Shown piece by piece: positions 56,789 to 64,000 of a stretch of 64,000 nucleotides of DNA (positions are counted from its first letter, which is position 1; every line of letters begins with the position of its first letter). Source of the stretch: Pigmentiphaga litoralis. GTDB taxonomy: Bacteria > Pseudomonadota > Gammaproteobacteria > Burkholderiales > Burkholderiaceae_B. The DNA lies in assembly GCF_013408655.1 (NCBI RefSeq), contig NZ_JACCBP010000001.1, forward strand, positions 4,154,001 through 4,218,000, read 5' to 3'. The translations under genes and the position numbers were made by a program. Under the pieces are notes generated by a model. It saw only the letters and a program-made list of their open reading frames with translations, made no database searches and was not told where the DNA came from.

Positions 56789-57967
56789 TTACTTCGTATC
56801 GGCCTTGGGTTCGATGGTGGCGAATTCCACGTTGGCGAGGCGGCCGTCGACCTTCTGGACCTTGCGCATGTACACGCGTTGAACGACGTCGCGGTTGCCG
56901 GCATCGATCTGGATCGGGCCACGCGGGCTGGTCAGTTTCAGGCCCTTGAGCGCCGCCAGCATCGCATCGCCGTCGCCCTTGCCGCCGGTCTTGCGCAGCG
57001 CTTCATAGATGGCGGCCATGCCGTCATAGGCGGACACCGACATGATGGTGGGCCGCGCCGCGGCGCCGCGCAAGGCCTTGAAGTCCTGCACGTACTTTTT
57101 GTTTTCGGGCGAGTCGTGGTCCATCGAATACGGATAGCCGGTGACCACGCCGAGCGCATCGTCGCCCATCGAATCGATCGCGGCTTCGTCGGTAATGTCG
57201 CCGGTGCCGATGAGCACCGAGCCCACGTCAGACAGCTTGCGGTTGCGGAATTCGCGCATGAAGGCGGGCGCCACGTCACCGGCGTTGACGTAGGTAAAGA
57301 CGGCGGCTGGCTTCACGTCCTTGATCTTCTGCATGTAGGGCGAGAAGTCCAGCGTGGTGATCGGCGTGCGCACCGAGCCGACCAGTTCGCCGCCCGCTGC
57401 CTTGTAGGCGGCCGCAAAGGATTTTTCGACATCATGGCCGGGCGAATAGTCGGCCACGACGGTGTAGGCCGTCTTGTAGCCCTGGTCCACGGCCCAGCGC
57501 GCGATCGGCGGAACGATGTTCGGGAACGAGAACGACACCCGCACCATGTAGGGCGAGCGTGCCGTCAGTTCGGCCGCCGCCGCGTTCATGACGATCATGG
57601 GCGTCTTGGCTTCGGTGGCCACGGGCGCGACGGCCAGGGCGTTCGGGCTGAAGCCGAAGCCCGCCAGGAACTGCACCTTCTCGCGCAGCACCAGTTCCTG
57701 CGCATGGCGTTTGGCGACTTCAGGATTGGGGCCGCCCACATCCTTGATGACGACCACCACTTTCTTGCCTGCCACCGTGTCCCCGTACTGCTTCTGGTAG
57801 ACCTTGATGCCGGCTTCCATCTGCTTGCCGAACTCGGCAAACGGGCCCGACATTTCGGCGATCAGGCCGACCTTGACCACGTCCTGTGCGTGGGCGGCCG
57901 GCAGGCCCGCGATCGCGGCGGCGACCATGATGCCACTGCCCAGACCCGTCTTGATGATGATGCCCAT
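56789..57967 (-). CDS. Branched-chain amino acid-type ABC transporter substrate-binding protein
   Basis: From ATG 57967 (GGAG seven bases upstream) the protein has 392 residues. A signal peptide ends at AAHAQ. VVKVGLIAEMSGPFAEFGKQMEAGIKVYQKQYG, VQFLAGFGFSPNALAVAPVATEAKTPMIVMNAAA and VVADYSPGHDVEKSFAAAYKAAGG are the Peripla_BP_6 (LivK-like) fold. Such receptors often bind aromatic acids or amides rather than leucine. It lies downstream of the four transporter genes and before the amidase. Confidence 0.93.
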   Translation of the reverse strand: MGIIIKTGLGSGIMVAAAIAGLPAAHAQDVVKVGLIAEMSGPFAEFGKQMEAGIKVYQKQYGDTVAGKKVVVVIKDVGGPNPEVAKRHAQELVLREKVQFLAGFGFSPNALAVAPVATEAKTPMIVMNAAAAELTARSPYMVRVSFSFPNIVPPIARWAVDQGYKTAYTVVADYSPGHDVEKSFAAAYKAAGGELVGSVRTPITTLDFSPYMQKIKDVKPAAVFTYVNAGDVAPAFMREFRNRKLSDVGSVLIGTGDITDEAAIDSMGDDALGVVTGYPYSMDHDSPENKKYVQDFKALRGAAARPTIMSVSAYDGMAAIYEALRKTGGKGDGDAMLAALKGLKLTSPRGPIQIDAGNRDVVQRVYMRKVQKVDGRLANVEFATIEPKADTK

Positions 57968-57987
57968 GATGTCGCTCCGCATGATTG

Positions 57988-58728
57988 TCAGTGTGCTGCA
58001 GGTGGTTGAGGGGAGGTAGTGCGATGGGACGCCACGCCCAGCAGTTCGCCCAGCAATGCCGGGTTGGCCGACAGGTCGCCGCTGCTGCCGCGATACCGGA
58101 TGCTGCCGCGTTCCAGGACGATGGCCTGATGCGACATCGACAGGGCCAGCACCGGATGCTGTTCGACCACGATGGCGGTCAGGCCCTCGCGCTGGCACAT
58201 GGCGCGTATGGCGCCAGCCAGCTCTTCGACAATGATGGGCGCCAGGCCTTCCATCGGTTCGTCCAGCAACAGCAATTGCGGATTGGTCATGAGCGCGCGG
58301 CCGATCGCCAGCATCTGCTGTTCACCGCCCGACAGCTGCCCGCCGTAATTGCCGCGGCGTTCAAGCAGGCGCGGAAACAGCTCGAACACCCGCGGCACAT
58401 TCCATGCGCCGGGCAGGGCCACGACCTGCAGGTTTTCCTGCACGGTCAGCGACGGGAACACTTCACGTTCCTGCGGGACCCAGCCGATGCCGCGGCGTGC
58501 GCGATCGGCGGGATTGCAGCGGGTGATGTCCTGGCCAAGCCAGCGGATGGCGCCGCGTTTGACGGCGGTGTTGCCCATCAGCGTTTCAAGCAGGGTGGTC
58601 TTGCCCACGCCGTTGCGGCCCAGAATCGCGAGCGTTTCGCCCCGGTTGACCGACAGCGTCAGGTCGTTGAGCACCACCGCCTGGCCATAGCCGGCGGTCA
58701 GGCCGTCGACGTGCAGGAAGTCAGACAT
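57988..58728 (-). CDS. ABC transporter ATP-binding protein, LivF type
   Basis: This 246-residue protein has Walker A GRNGVGKTT, signature LSGGEQQMLAIGRAL, Walker B LLLLDEPMEGLAP and the H-loop EQHPVLAL. GLTAGYGQAVVLNDLTL at the N-terminus marks the LivF subgroup. It overlaps the end of the LivG-type gene by 8 bp and precedes the receptor gene. Confidence 0.95.
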   Translation of the reverse strand: MSDFLHVDGLTAGYGQAVVLNDLTLSVNRGETLAILGRNGVGKTTLLETLMGNTAVKRGAIRWLGQDITRCNPADRARRGIGWVPQEREVFPSLTVQENLQVVALPGAWNVPRVFELFPRLLERRGNYGGQLSGGEQQMLAIGRALMTNPQLLLLDEPMEGLAPIIVEELAGAIRAMCQREGLTAIVVEQHPVLALSMSHQAIVLERGSIRYRGSSGDLSANPALLGELLGVASHRTTSPQPPAAH

Positions 58729-59533
58729 GGGCGGCTCCGGTGGCCGTGCTGCCTACTGCCGGGTTGCCCACGGGCGTACTGCCCACCGCCGTACTGCCCA
58801 GGTAAGCGCGCCGCACGTCCGCATTGCTCGCGATCTCGTCAGGCGTGCCATCGGCGATCACGGCGCCCGCGACCAGCACCGAGATCCGCCTCGCAAAGCG
58901 GAACACCAGGTCCATGTCGTGTTCGATGAACAGCACCGTCATGGATGCCGGCAAGGCGGCGATGGCCTCGAACACCTCACCGCTTTCATCTTCGGGAATG
59001 CCTGCGGCCGGCTCGTCCAGCAACAGGATGCTGGGCCTGGCCGCCAGGGCCAGCACGATCTCCAGCAGCCGTTGCCGTCCGTAGGCCAGTTGCGACGTGA
59101 CGGTGCGGGCATGCGCGCCCAGCCCGAACTGCGTCAGCAAGGCATCGGCTTCGTCATGGATCGCGGTGCTGCCGGCAAAGCTGCGCCAGAACACCCGGCC
59201 CACGCCTTCACGCTCGGCAATGGCCAGTGCCGTGGCGTCATGGGGCGTCAGTCTCGGAAACAGGGTGTTGATCTGGAAGGTGCGGACCACGCCCCGGTGC
59301 ACGCGGCGGTCGGCCGGCATGCGGGTGATGTCGTCGTCATTCAGATGAATGCTGCCGCTGGTCGATGCGATCACCCCGGTCAACAGGTTGATCAGCGTGG
59401 TCTTGCCCGCCCCGTTGGGGCCGATCAGGGCATGGCGGCTGCCGGGGGGCACGGTCAGCGTCACGCCGTTGACGGCGGTAAAGGCGCCGAACTTCTTGGT
59501 GAGACGATCGGTGCGCAGCGTGGGGGTGCTCAT
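58721..59533 (-). CDS. ABC transporter ATP-binding protein, LivG type
   Basis: From ATG 59533 (AAGGA six bases upstream) the protein has 270 residues; the longer frame adds an unrelated stretch. Walker A GPNGAGKTT and Walker B ILLLDEPAAGIPEDE are clear, with FIEHDMDLVFRFARRISVL as H-loop. The signature region reads LAYGRQRLLEIVLALA, where the usual LSGGQ appears as LAYGR, as in many LivG proteins. The C-terminus has a VGSTPVGNPAVGSTATG repeat tail. Confidence 0.94.
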   Translation of the reverse strand: MSTPTLRTDRLTKKFGAFTAVNGVTLTVPPGSRHALIGPNGAGKTTLINLLTGVIASTSGSIHLNDDDITRMPADRRVHRGVVRTFQINTLFPRLTPHDATALAIAEREGVGRVFWRSFAGSTAIHDEADALLTQFGLGAHARTVTSQLAYGRQRLLEIVLALAARPSILLLDEPAAGIPEDESGEVFEAIAALPASMTVLFIEHDMDLVFRFARRISVLVAGAVIADGTPDEIASNADVRRAYLGSTAVGSTPVGNPAVGSTATGAAHV

Positions 59534-59543
59534 CGGCTGTCCT

Positions 59544-60500
59544 TCATCGTTCATCCTTGATGGCGACCACGCGCGACAGCCCGCCGAGCACGCCGCCGCG
59601 GCCCAGCATGACCACGGCAATCAGGAAGATACCCAGCCAGAACATCCAGAACTTGGGATCGAAGTCCGAAAACAGATCGTGCACGGTCATGTAGAGCAAG
59701 GCGCCGATCAGCCCGCCATACAGGCGGCCGGTGCCGCCCAGCACGAGGATGATCAGGACTTCGGCCGACCGGTTGAAGCTCAGCATTTCCAGGCCGACGA
59801 ACTGAGTGGTTTGCGCAAGCAGGGCGCCGGCAATGCCTGCGATGGCAGCCGAAAACGCATAGGCCAGGCGCAGCCGGGCATCGACCGGTGAACCGATGGC
59901 GAGCATGCGGCGGCGGTTGTCGTGGATGCCTCGAAGCACCATGCCGAACGGCGACCGCAGCATCAGGCGCACGCCCAGGAAGACCAGCAGCACGATGCAG
60001 AAGGCATAGACAAAGCCGGTCTTGCCAGCCATGTCGAAGCGGAACTGGCCGAACACGGGCCACATCTCGATGCCTTGTAGGCCATCCGCGCCGCCTGTGA
60101 TGTCGCTGAGCCGATTGGCCAGTTCACCGAACAGCACGCACACGCCAATGGTGATCATGAGCCGGGTCAGGTCGGCGCCGCGCACGATCAGGTAGCTGAG
60201 CAGATAGCCGATGGCCAGGCAGACGACGGCGGCCAGCAGCAGACCCGAGAACGGTTCGCCCCAGCCATGTCTGGCGAGCAGGCCGGCGCCATAGGCCCCG
60301 ATGCCGAAGAAAGCTGCGTGTCCGACGGTCAGGATGCCGGCATACCCGAGTGCGATGTCCAGCCCGACCGCGAACAGGCCGGCGATCAGGATCTGTGTAA
60401 TCAGGACGAGCTTGCCGGGAAACAGGACATAACTGGCGGCCAGGGCAAGCCAGAAGACGATTTCCAGGCCGGTGACGGTGCGGCGGGTAAGGGCGATCAT
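59544..60500 (-). CDS. Branched-chain amino acid-type ABC transporter permease, LivM type
   Basis: This 318-residue protein has eight or more hydrophobic segments. GLDIALGYAGILTVGHAAFFGIGAYGAGLLA is the family hallmark, and VGLEMLSFNRSAEVLIILVLGGTGRLYGGLIGA is the cytoplasmic coupling region. Its ATG overlaps the LivH-type stop (ATGA). Bounds are chosen from that overlap; the longer open frame upstream is the antisense of nothing recognisable. Confidence 0.93.
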   Translation of the reverse strand: MIALTRRTVTGLEIVFWLALAASYVLFPGKLVLITQILIAGLFAVGLDIALGYAGILTVGHAAFFGIGAYGAGLLARHGWGEPFSGLLLAAVVCLAIGYLLSYLIVRGADLTRLMITIGVCVLFGELANRLSDITGGADGLQGIEMWPVFGQFRFDMAGKTGFVYAFCIVLLVFLGVRLMLRSPFGMVLRGIHDNRRRMLAIGSPVDARLRLAYAFSAAIAGIAGALLAQTTQFVGLEMLSFNRSAEVLIILVLGGTGRLYGGLIGALLYMTVHDLFSDFDPKFWMFWLGIFLIAVVMLGRGGVLGGLSRVVAIKDER

Positions 60501-61357
60501 GCCTGGCCTCGTTTGGGAATCAGGCCGCGCGGGCGGACCAGCAGCACCAGCACCATCACGACATAGATCAGGAAGGCGCCGGCTTCGGGGTAGTAGTACT
60601 TGCCGGCCACATCGACGATGCCCACCAGCACGGCCGCCACAAAGGGGCCCAGCAGGGTGCCCGCCCCGCCGACACAGACCACGATCAGGAAATAGACCAT
60701 GTACTTGAGCGCGAAGGTCGGCTCCAGCCCCAGGATGCCCAGCCCCAGCGCGCCGCCCAGTCCGGCCAGCCCGCAACCGAAGGCAAAGGTCAGGAAGAAC
60801 AGTCGTTCGACCCGCACGCCCAGCGCCTTGGCCACGCGCTGATTGTCGACGGCGGCGCGGACCATGGCGCCGTAGCGGGTCTTTTCCAGCAGCAGCATCA
60901 ACAGCAACAGGATGGCGATGCCGACGCCGATCAAAAACAGGCGATAGGCGCCCACTTCCAGCCCCAGCAGCGTCACTTGGCCCTGCATCCACACCGGCGG
61001 ACGAAAGGGTTGCATGCCCGGGCCGAACAGGTAGGTCGCGCCGGCCACCGCGACAAAGACGATGCCGATGGACAGCAGTACATGATCCAGCGGGTGCGCC
61101 CGGTACAGCCGGCGGAAGAACACCCATTCGAGGATTGCGCCGGCCAGGGCGGCGGCGACAAAGGCGAGGGCTAGGCTGGCCAGGAAGGGGACCTGCCAGT
61201 GCGTCATGGCCAGGCTGGCGGCATAGCCGCCGACCATGGCGAACGCGCCGTGGGCCAGGTTGACGAAATTCATCAGCCCCAGGGTGATCGACAGCCCTAC
61301 GCCGATCAGGAACAGCAGCATGCCGTAGGCAAGCCCATCAAAGATCACGATGCCCAT
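60497..61357 (-). CDS. Branched-chain amino acid-type ABC transporter permease, LivH type
   Basis: From ATG 61357 the protein has 286 residues; GTG 61399 is an alternative. FDGLAYGMLLFLIGVGLSITLGLMNFVNLAHGAFAMVGGY opens a multi-pass membrane protein. TRYGAMVRAAVDNQRVAKALGVRV is the coupling loop. It is the first gene of the nine-gene minus-strand unit that runs down to the MBL gene. Confidence 0.93.
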   Translation of the reverse strand: MGIVIFDGLAYGMLLFLIGVGLSITLGLMNFVNLAHGAFAMVGGYAASLAMTHWQVPFLASLALAFVAAALAGAILEWVFFRRLYRAHPLDHVLLSIGIVFVAVAGATYLFGPGMQPFRPPVWMQGQVTLLGLEVGAYRLFLIGVGIAILLLLMLLLEKTRYGAMVRAAVDNQRVAKALGVRVERLFFLTFAFGCGLAGLGGALGLGILGLEPTFALKYMVYFLIVVCVGGAGTLLGPFVAAVLVGIVDVAGKYYYPEAGAFLIYVVMVLVLLVRPRGLIPKRGQA

Positions 61358-61808
61358 GCAGGACTCGCTGACACCGGCGGTTTCGAGACGACGTGACACA
61401 GCCGGCAGACGCTAGCACTCACCCCCACACCCACTCTCCCAGATGCCCGCCACAGACGGTATTTCGTATACGACCCGCGCCGCAGAGCGTGGGTCGTTTG
61501 GTACGTTGGCGGGACGACAGCAACGACGGCACGCGTCGGAAAATCGACTTTATGCCGAATAATCGATCGTAGTCTGCCGAGAGCCCGGAACCCTGTCAAC
61601 AGTTTTGCGCCGCAGCATGGTGGCTGTCCAGCGGCGTGTGGATGGCAGGACGGGAGATGTCTGGCGGGCAGGGGGCATGGCTGGCGGGCGGGGGACATGG
61701 CTGGTCGACAGGGGGCATGGCTGGCGGGCAGAGGATATGACTGGCCGACAGGGGAGATGACTGGCGTGGTCGAAGACGGCGTTGCGCGCGATGAAGGCGG
61801 CGTGGGCC
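61358..61808. other. Intergenic region with 20-bp tandem repeat
   Basis: 451 bp between the GntR/FCD gene and the permease gene, both on the minus strand. It includes a 20-bp array (61656-61770). GTATTTCGTATACGACCC near 61,455-61,475 may be regulatory. No gene is supported. Confidence 0.5.
61656..61770. repeat. 20-bp tandem repeat, five copies plus a partial
   Basis: Units GATGTCTGGCGGGCAGGGGG, CATGGCTGGCGGGCGGGGGA, CATGGCTGGTCGACAGGGGG, CATGGCTGGCGGGCAGAGGA and TATGACTGGCCGACAGGGGA, then a partial GATGACTGGCG. Non-coding. Confidence 0.85.
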
Positions 61809-62897
61809 TCATTGCTGTCCGACCGCGTCATGTTGGTGCCGGAGGCGGTTCAGCGCCAGGGCCTGTTCGAGATCGTCGTGCGCGGTGCGCAGATGGCGCC
61901 GCAGAAGGGTGACGGCATGCCGGGTCCGGCCGCGGGCAAGGGCGTCGACGATGGCCAGGTGGTCGGCGGCCTGTTCACGGACGCGTGCCGGGTCCTGGAT
62001 GGCGGCGTGGGGCAGGGCGGTGCGCAAACGATGGATGCGGTTCAAGGCATCGATCAGGAAGCGGTTGTGGGACCCGGCGGCAAGGGTCTGATGGAAACGG
62101 ACGCCACGGGCGTGCAGGTCGGCGGCCGACGTCCCCTCGATGCGCCGTTCTGCCTCGCGGCATCGGGCCAGTGCGTCGGGTGCCAGGCCATAGCCGGGTT
62201 CCTTCAACGCCGCGATCTCGAGCACCATCCGGCTGCGGCTGGCCTGCAGCAGCGCGTCTGGCGAGGTCAGCAGCGGTGAAAAGGTCCAGCCTTGCCCGGC
62301 GTGGCGATCGACCCAGCCGTCGTGCGCCAGCTGGCCGAGCAGGATGGCCAGGCCGCCACGGGTCAGCTGATAGCGGGACTGGAGCTGGGCTTCGCTGACG
62401 GTGTCGGGCAACAGGCCGGCCCGCCGGTCGTCGGCGATCGCGTGGCACAGATCGGTCAAGGACGGCGGCGTGCTGGCGCCCGAGGGGTCCAGCCGATCGA
62501 GCAGGGCGCAAAGGTGAGCGTCGGGGGCGGATGCGATGCCGGCAAGTCGTCCGCCGGGACGGTCGTGGTCGGCGGCGTGTCGGCTGGGCCGGTCGGGGGC
62601 AGCGTCATTGTCACCGTTACCGTCCGCGTCACCGTCCCCGTCACAGCCACCCTCGAAGCCGGAACGCCACGCCCGTGCGGCGTCTTGCGAGAACAGCGGT
62701 CCCGCCGTATAGCCCTTGCCGGGCGCGTGCAGGATCAGGCCCCGCGCGTGCAGCACTGCCAGCGCCGCGTTGACGGGCGAACGCGAGACGCCCCATTGGT
62801 CGGCCAGTTGCTGGGCGCGCAAGGGCAGGCCAGGTTCGGCCTGGCGTGCGTGCAGGTCGGTCAGGAGTCGGGCGGCAAGGCGCAGGGCGGCGGTCAT
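61809..62897 (-). CDS. GntR/FCD family regulator with two winged-helix domains
   Basis: From ATG 62897 the protein has 362 residues. Two winged-helix modules are seen: residues 5-66 (LPLRAQQLADQWGVSRSPVNAALAVLHARGLI) and ~146-208 (GLLPDTVSEAQLQSRYQLTR). They are separated by an Asp/Gly-rich linker (CDGDGDADGNGDNDA, 85-99). An all-helical FCD ligand domain (212-355) follows, with FHQTLAAGSHNRFLIDALNRIHRLR. One winged helix is the norm in this family. It probably controls the adjacent importer/amidase operon. No strong ribosome site is seen, so the start is uncertain. Confidence 0.8.
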   Translation of the reverse strand: MTAALRLAARLLTDLHARQAEPGLPLRAQQLADQWGVSRSPVNAALAVLHARGLILHAPGKGYTAGPLFSQDAARAWRSGFEGGCDGDGDADGNGDNDAAPDRPSRHAADHDRPGGRLAGIASAPDAHLCALLDRLDPSGASTPPSLTDLCHAIADDRRAGLLPDTVSEAQLQSRYQLTRGGLAILLGQLAHDGWVDRHAGQGWTFSPLLTSPDALLQASRSRMVLEIAALKEPGYGLAPDALARCREAERRIEGTSAADLHARGVRFHQTLAAGSHNRFLIDALNRIHRLRTALPHAAIQDPARVREQAADHLAIVDALARGRTRHAVTLLRRHLRTAHDDLEQALALNRLRHQHDAVGQQ

Positions 62898-63334
62898 GGG
62901 GGATATTGTGGAGATTCTGCTGGCGGATGGCGGCGTCCAGGGGCTTGCCACCATGGACAAAAACATCCATCCGTAATGAAGAGGAAATCTGCGGGCGCGA
63001 TGCTGGATGACCGCGCTGTTCACCGCGGCAAAGCGGGTGGCCTCGCCGCTGCCCTTTGCACGCTCTGTACGGATCGTGCAGGCCGCCCGCCGGCCGGGCT
63101 TGCCGCGCGAGGGGTGGCGTGCGATGGTCTGCATCGCCATGGCTGGCGTTATGTCCGTTCGGGCCCTACAGTCACGGCAACGCCAGTACAGATCGCGCCG
63201 TTTCGCGCCAGAGGCCGCGTCGGCAAGGGTCCGATCCCAATGCCGCTTACGTGCCGGCCCCTTTGTGCTCATCTCTGATTGAGAGGGGTTTCGTTCGTGC
63301 CTAGTCTGGGGTTTTGGACAGGCAGGAGAACGCG
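62898..63334. other. Intergenic region between divergent regulators
   Basis: 437 bp between the GntR/FCD gene (-) and the Fis-type gene (+). It is open in a long minus-strand frame, but nothing in it resembles a known protein. A ribosome site (AGGAG) for the plus-strand gene lies at its right edge. Confidence 0.45.
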
Positions 63335-64000
63335 ATGAGAGCATCGATCGATTGCGCAGTGCTGATGGTGCCGGCGCACAAACACTGGGTGGACCCGTTG
63401 CTGGCCCCCGACGCCCTGCCCAACGGGCGGCTCAAGCTGCATCCGCTCGGGCTCGATGGCACGGCATGGCCATCGGGTCGCGCCCGGGATGCCGGATGGT
63501 CGGCTGACGTGTTGCGCAAGGCGGCCCTGCAACTCAAACGGTACGACGTGTGCCTGCTGCCGATCGCACTCGACACGCTGGCATGGACCCGGCTGGCGCT
63601 GGCCAATGCGCGCGAAGTGATCGACACGCCTTTGATCGGCATTTCGCGGGACCTGAAAGCCGCTGGCCTGCAGGACCTGCTCGCGCTGGGGATGGTCGAT
63701 TTCCTTCGGCACCCGGTATGCACCGAAGAACTCAAGATCCGCCTGGCGCAGCGCGTGGCACAGGGTCCCTCGGGTCCCTTGGGTGCGTCAGGGGCTTCAG
63801 GTCTCTTGGGCCCGGCCGTGTCGGTGCTGAACGATTCGGCCTATGACCGGGCAAGGTTATCGGCCGACAGGATAGATCAGATGGTCCAGACGCTGCTGTC
63901 CCCCGCGGCTGGCGAACCGTTCCGCGCGGCCAAGGCACGCATCGTCACCGAATTCGAGCGGCAATATATCAACGAGTTGCTGTTGCTGCATCAGGGCAAT
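63335..64000 (+). CDS. Fis-type helix-turn-helix protein with receiver-like N-terminus (cut by window end)
   Basis: The frame is open from ATG 63335 (AGGAG six bases upstream) to the last base, 222 codons. Residues ~1-140 have the pattern of a degenerate receiver domain, e.g. VIDTPLIGISRDLKAAGLQDLLALGMVDFLRHP. A collagen-like Gly-X-Y linker (GPSGPLGASGASGLLGP, 144-160) follows. FRAAKARIVTEFERQYINELLLLHQGN at the end matches the start of a Fis/HTH_8 domain, as in NtrC-type C-termini. No AAA+ domain lies between. The protein continues beyond the window. Confidence 0.75.
   Translation, partial: MRASIDCAVLMVPAHKHWVDPLLAPDALPNGRLKLHPLGLDGTAWPSGRARDAGWSADVLRKAALQLKRYDVCLLPIALDTLAWTRLALANAREVIDTPLIGISRDLKAAGLQDLLALGMVDFLRHPVCTEELKIRLAQRVAQGPSGPLGASGASGLLGPAVSVLNDSAYDRARLSADRIDQMVQTLLSPAAGEPFRAAKARIVTEFERQYINELLLLHQGN

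Noticed and set aside
62898..63344. N-terminal extension of the GntR/FCD regulator up to 63344
   Set aside because: The extra ~149 residues show no similarity to a known domain and would overlap the start of the divergent Fis-type gene. The winged helix begins right after ATG 62897.

Overview
The window is high-GC proteobacterial chromosome. The gene order mnmG-rsmG-(lipocalin)-parA-parB followed by atpIBEFHAGDC, the four Bug/TctC-type periplasmic receptors and the general gene content point to a betaproteobacterium of the Burkholderiales, most like the Alcaligenaceae (Bordetella/Achromobacter/Pigmentiphaga type). The genus cannot be named from sequence alone. No rRNA, tRNA, insertion sequence or CRISPR array was recognised.

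Layout. 1-16.1 kb is metabolic: a WYL regulator tail and a VOC protein; a GntR/UTRA regulator followed by a Bug receptor, an ornithine-cyclodeaminase-family protein and a UbiD decarboxylase; a LysR regulator convergent with a minus-strand set of hydroxypyruvate-isomerase-like protein, DUF1932 dehydrogenase, 2-hydroxyacid dehydrogenase, class II aldolase and Bug receptor; an enoyl-CoA hydratase; a DUF2256/photolyase pair; a DsbA-type protein; and a flavin reductase. 16.1-17.65 kb is gene-free and carries two co-linear copies of a module bounded by perfect DnaA boxes. 17.7-22.8 kb holds an aminotransferase, a cold-shock protein, a 2-hydroxyacid dehydrogenase and pckG.

22.9-29.4 kb is a gene-free stretch of about 6.5 kb with DnaA boxes, four parS sites and two very large degenerate tandem arrays (14-bp and 16-bp units; the second changes strand in its middle). 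It lies directly upstream of mnmG and is the best candidate for the oriC/centromere region. 29.4-34.5 kb is mnmG, rsmG, a lipocalin, parA and parB. 34.6-45.0 kb holds a CobW-type GTPase; a 17-bp-unit array; an IclR-regulated cluster (Bug, Rieske oxygenase, Zn-dehydrogenase) with two tandem palindromic operators; a pair of inverted hairpin elements with co-varying stems; a 4,5-dihydroxyphthalate-decarboxylase-like protein; another Bug receptor; and a LysR regulator. 45.1-53.2 kb is the complete F0F1 ATP synthase operon with a visible promoter and terminator.

53.2-61.4 kb is a minus-strand run that looks like one transcription unit: a five-gene branched-chain-type ABC importer, an amidase, a RidA-family protein, a 3-hydroxyanthranilate-dioxygenase-like cupin and an MBL hydrolase, probably for uptake and breakdown of an amino-aromatic or amide. 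A GntR/FCD regulator with two winged-helix domains (61.8-62.9 kb) and a Fis-type protein cut by the window end (63.3 kb) complete it.

A recurring theme is short-period tandem repetition (9-, 12-, 14-, 16-, 17- and 20-bp units), both between genes and inside gene ends, where it adds Gly-His, Ser-Ser-Leu-Ala, Asp-Gly and collagen-like tracts. All periods, copy numbers and identities here were read by eye.
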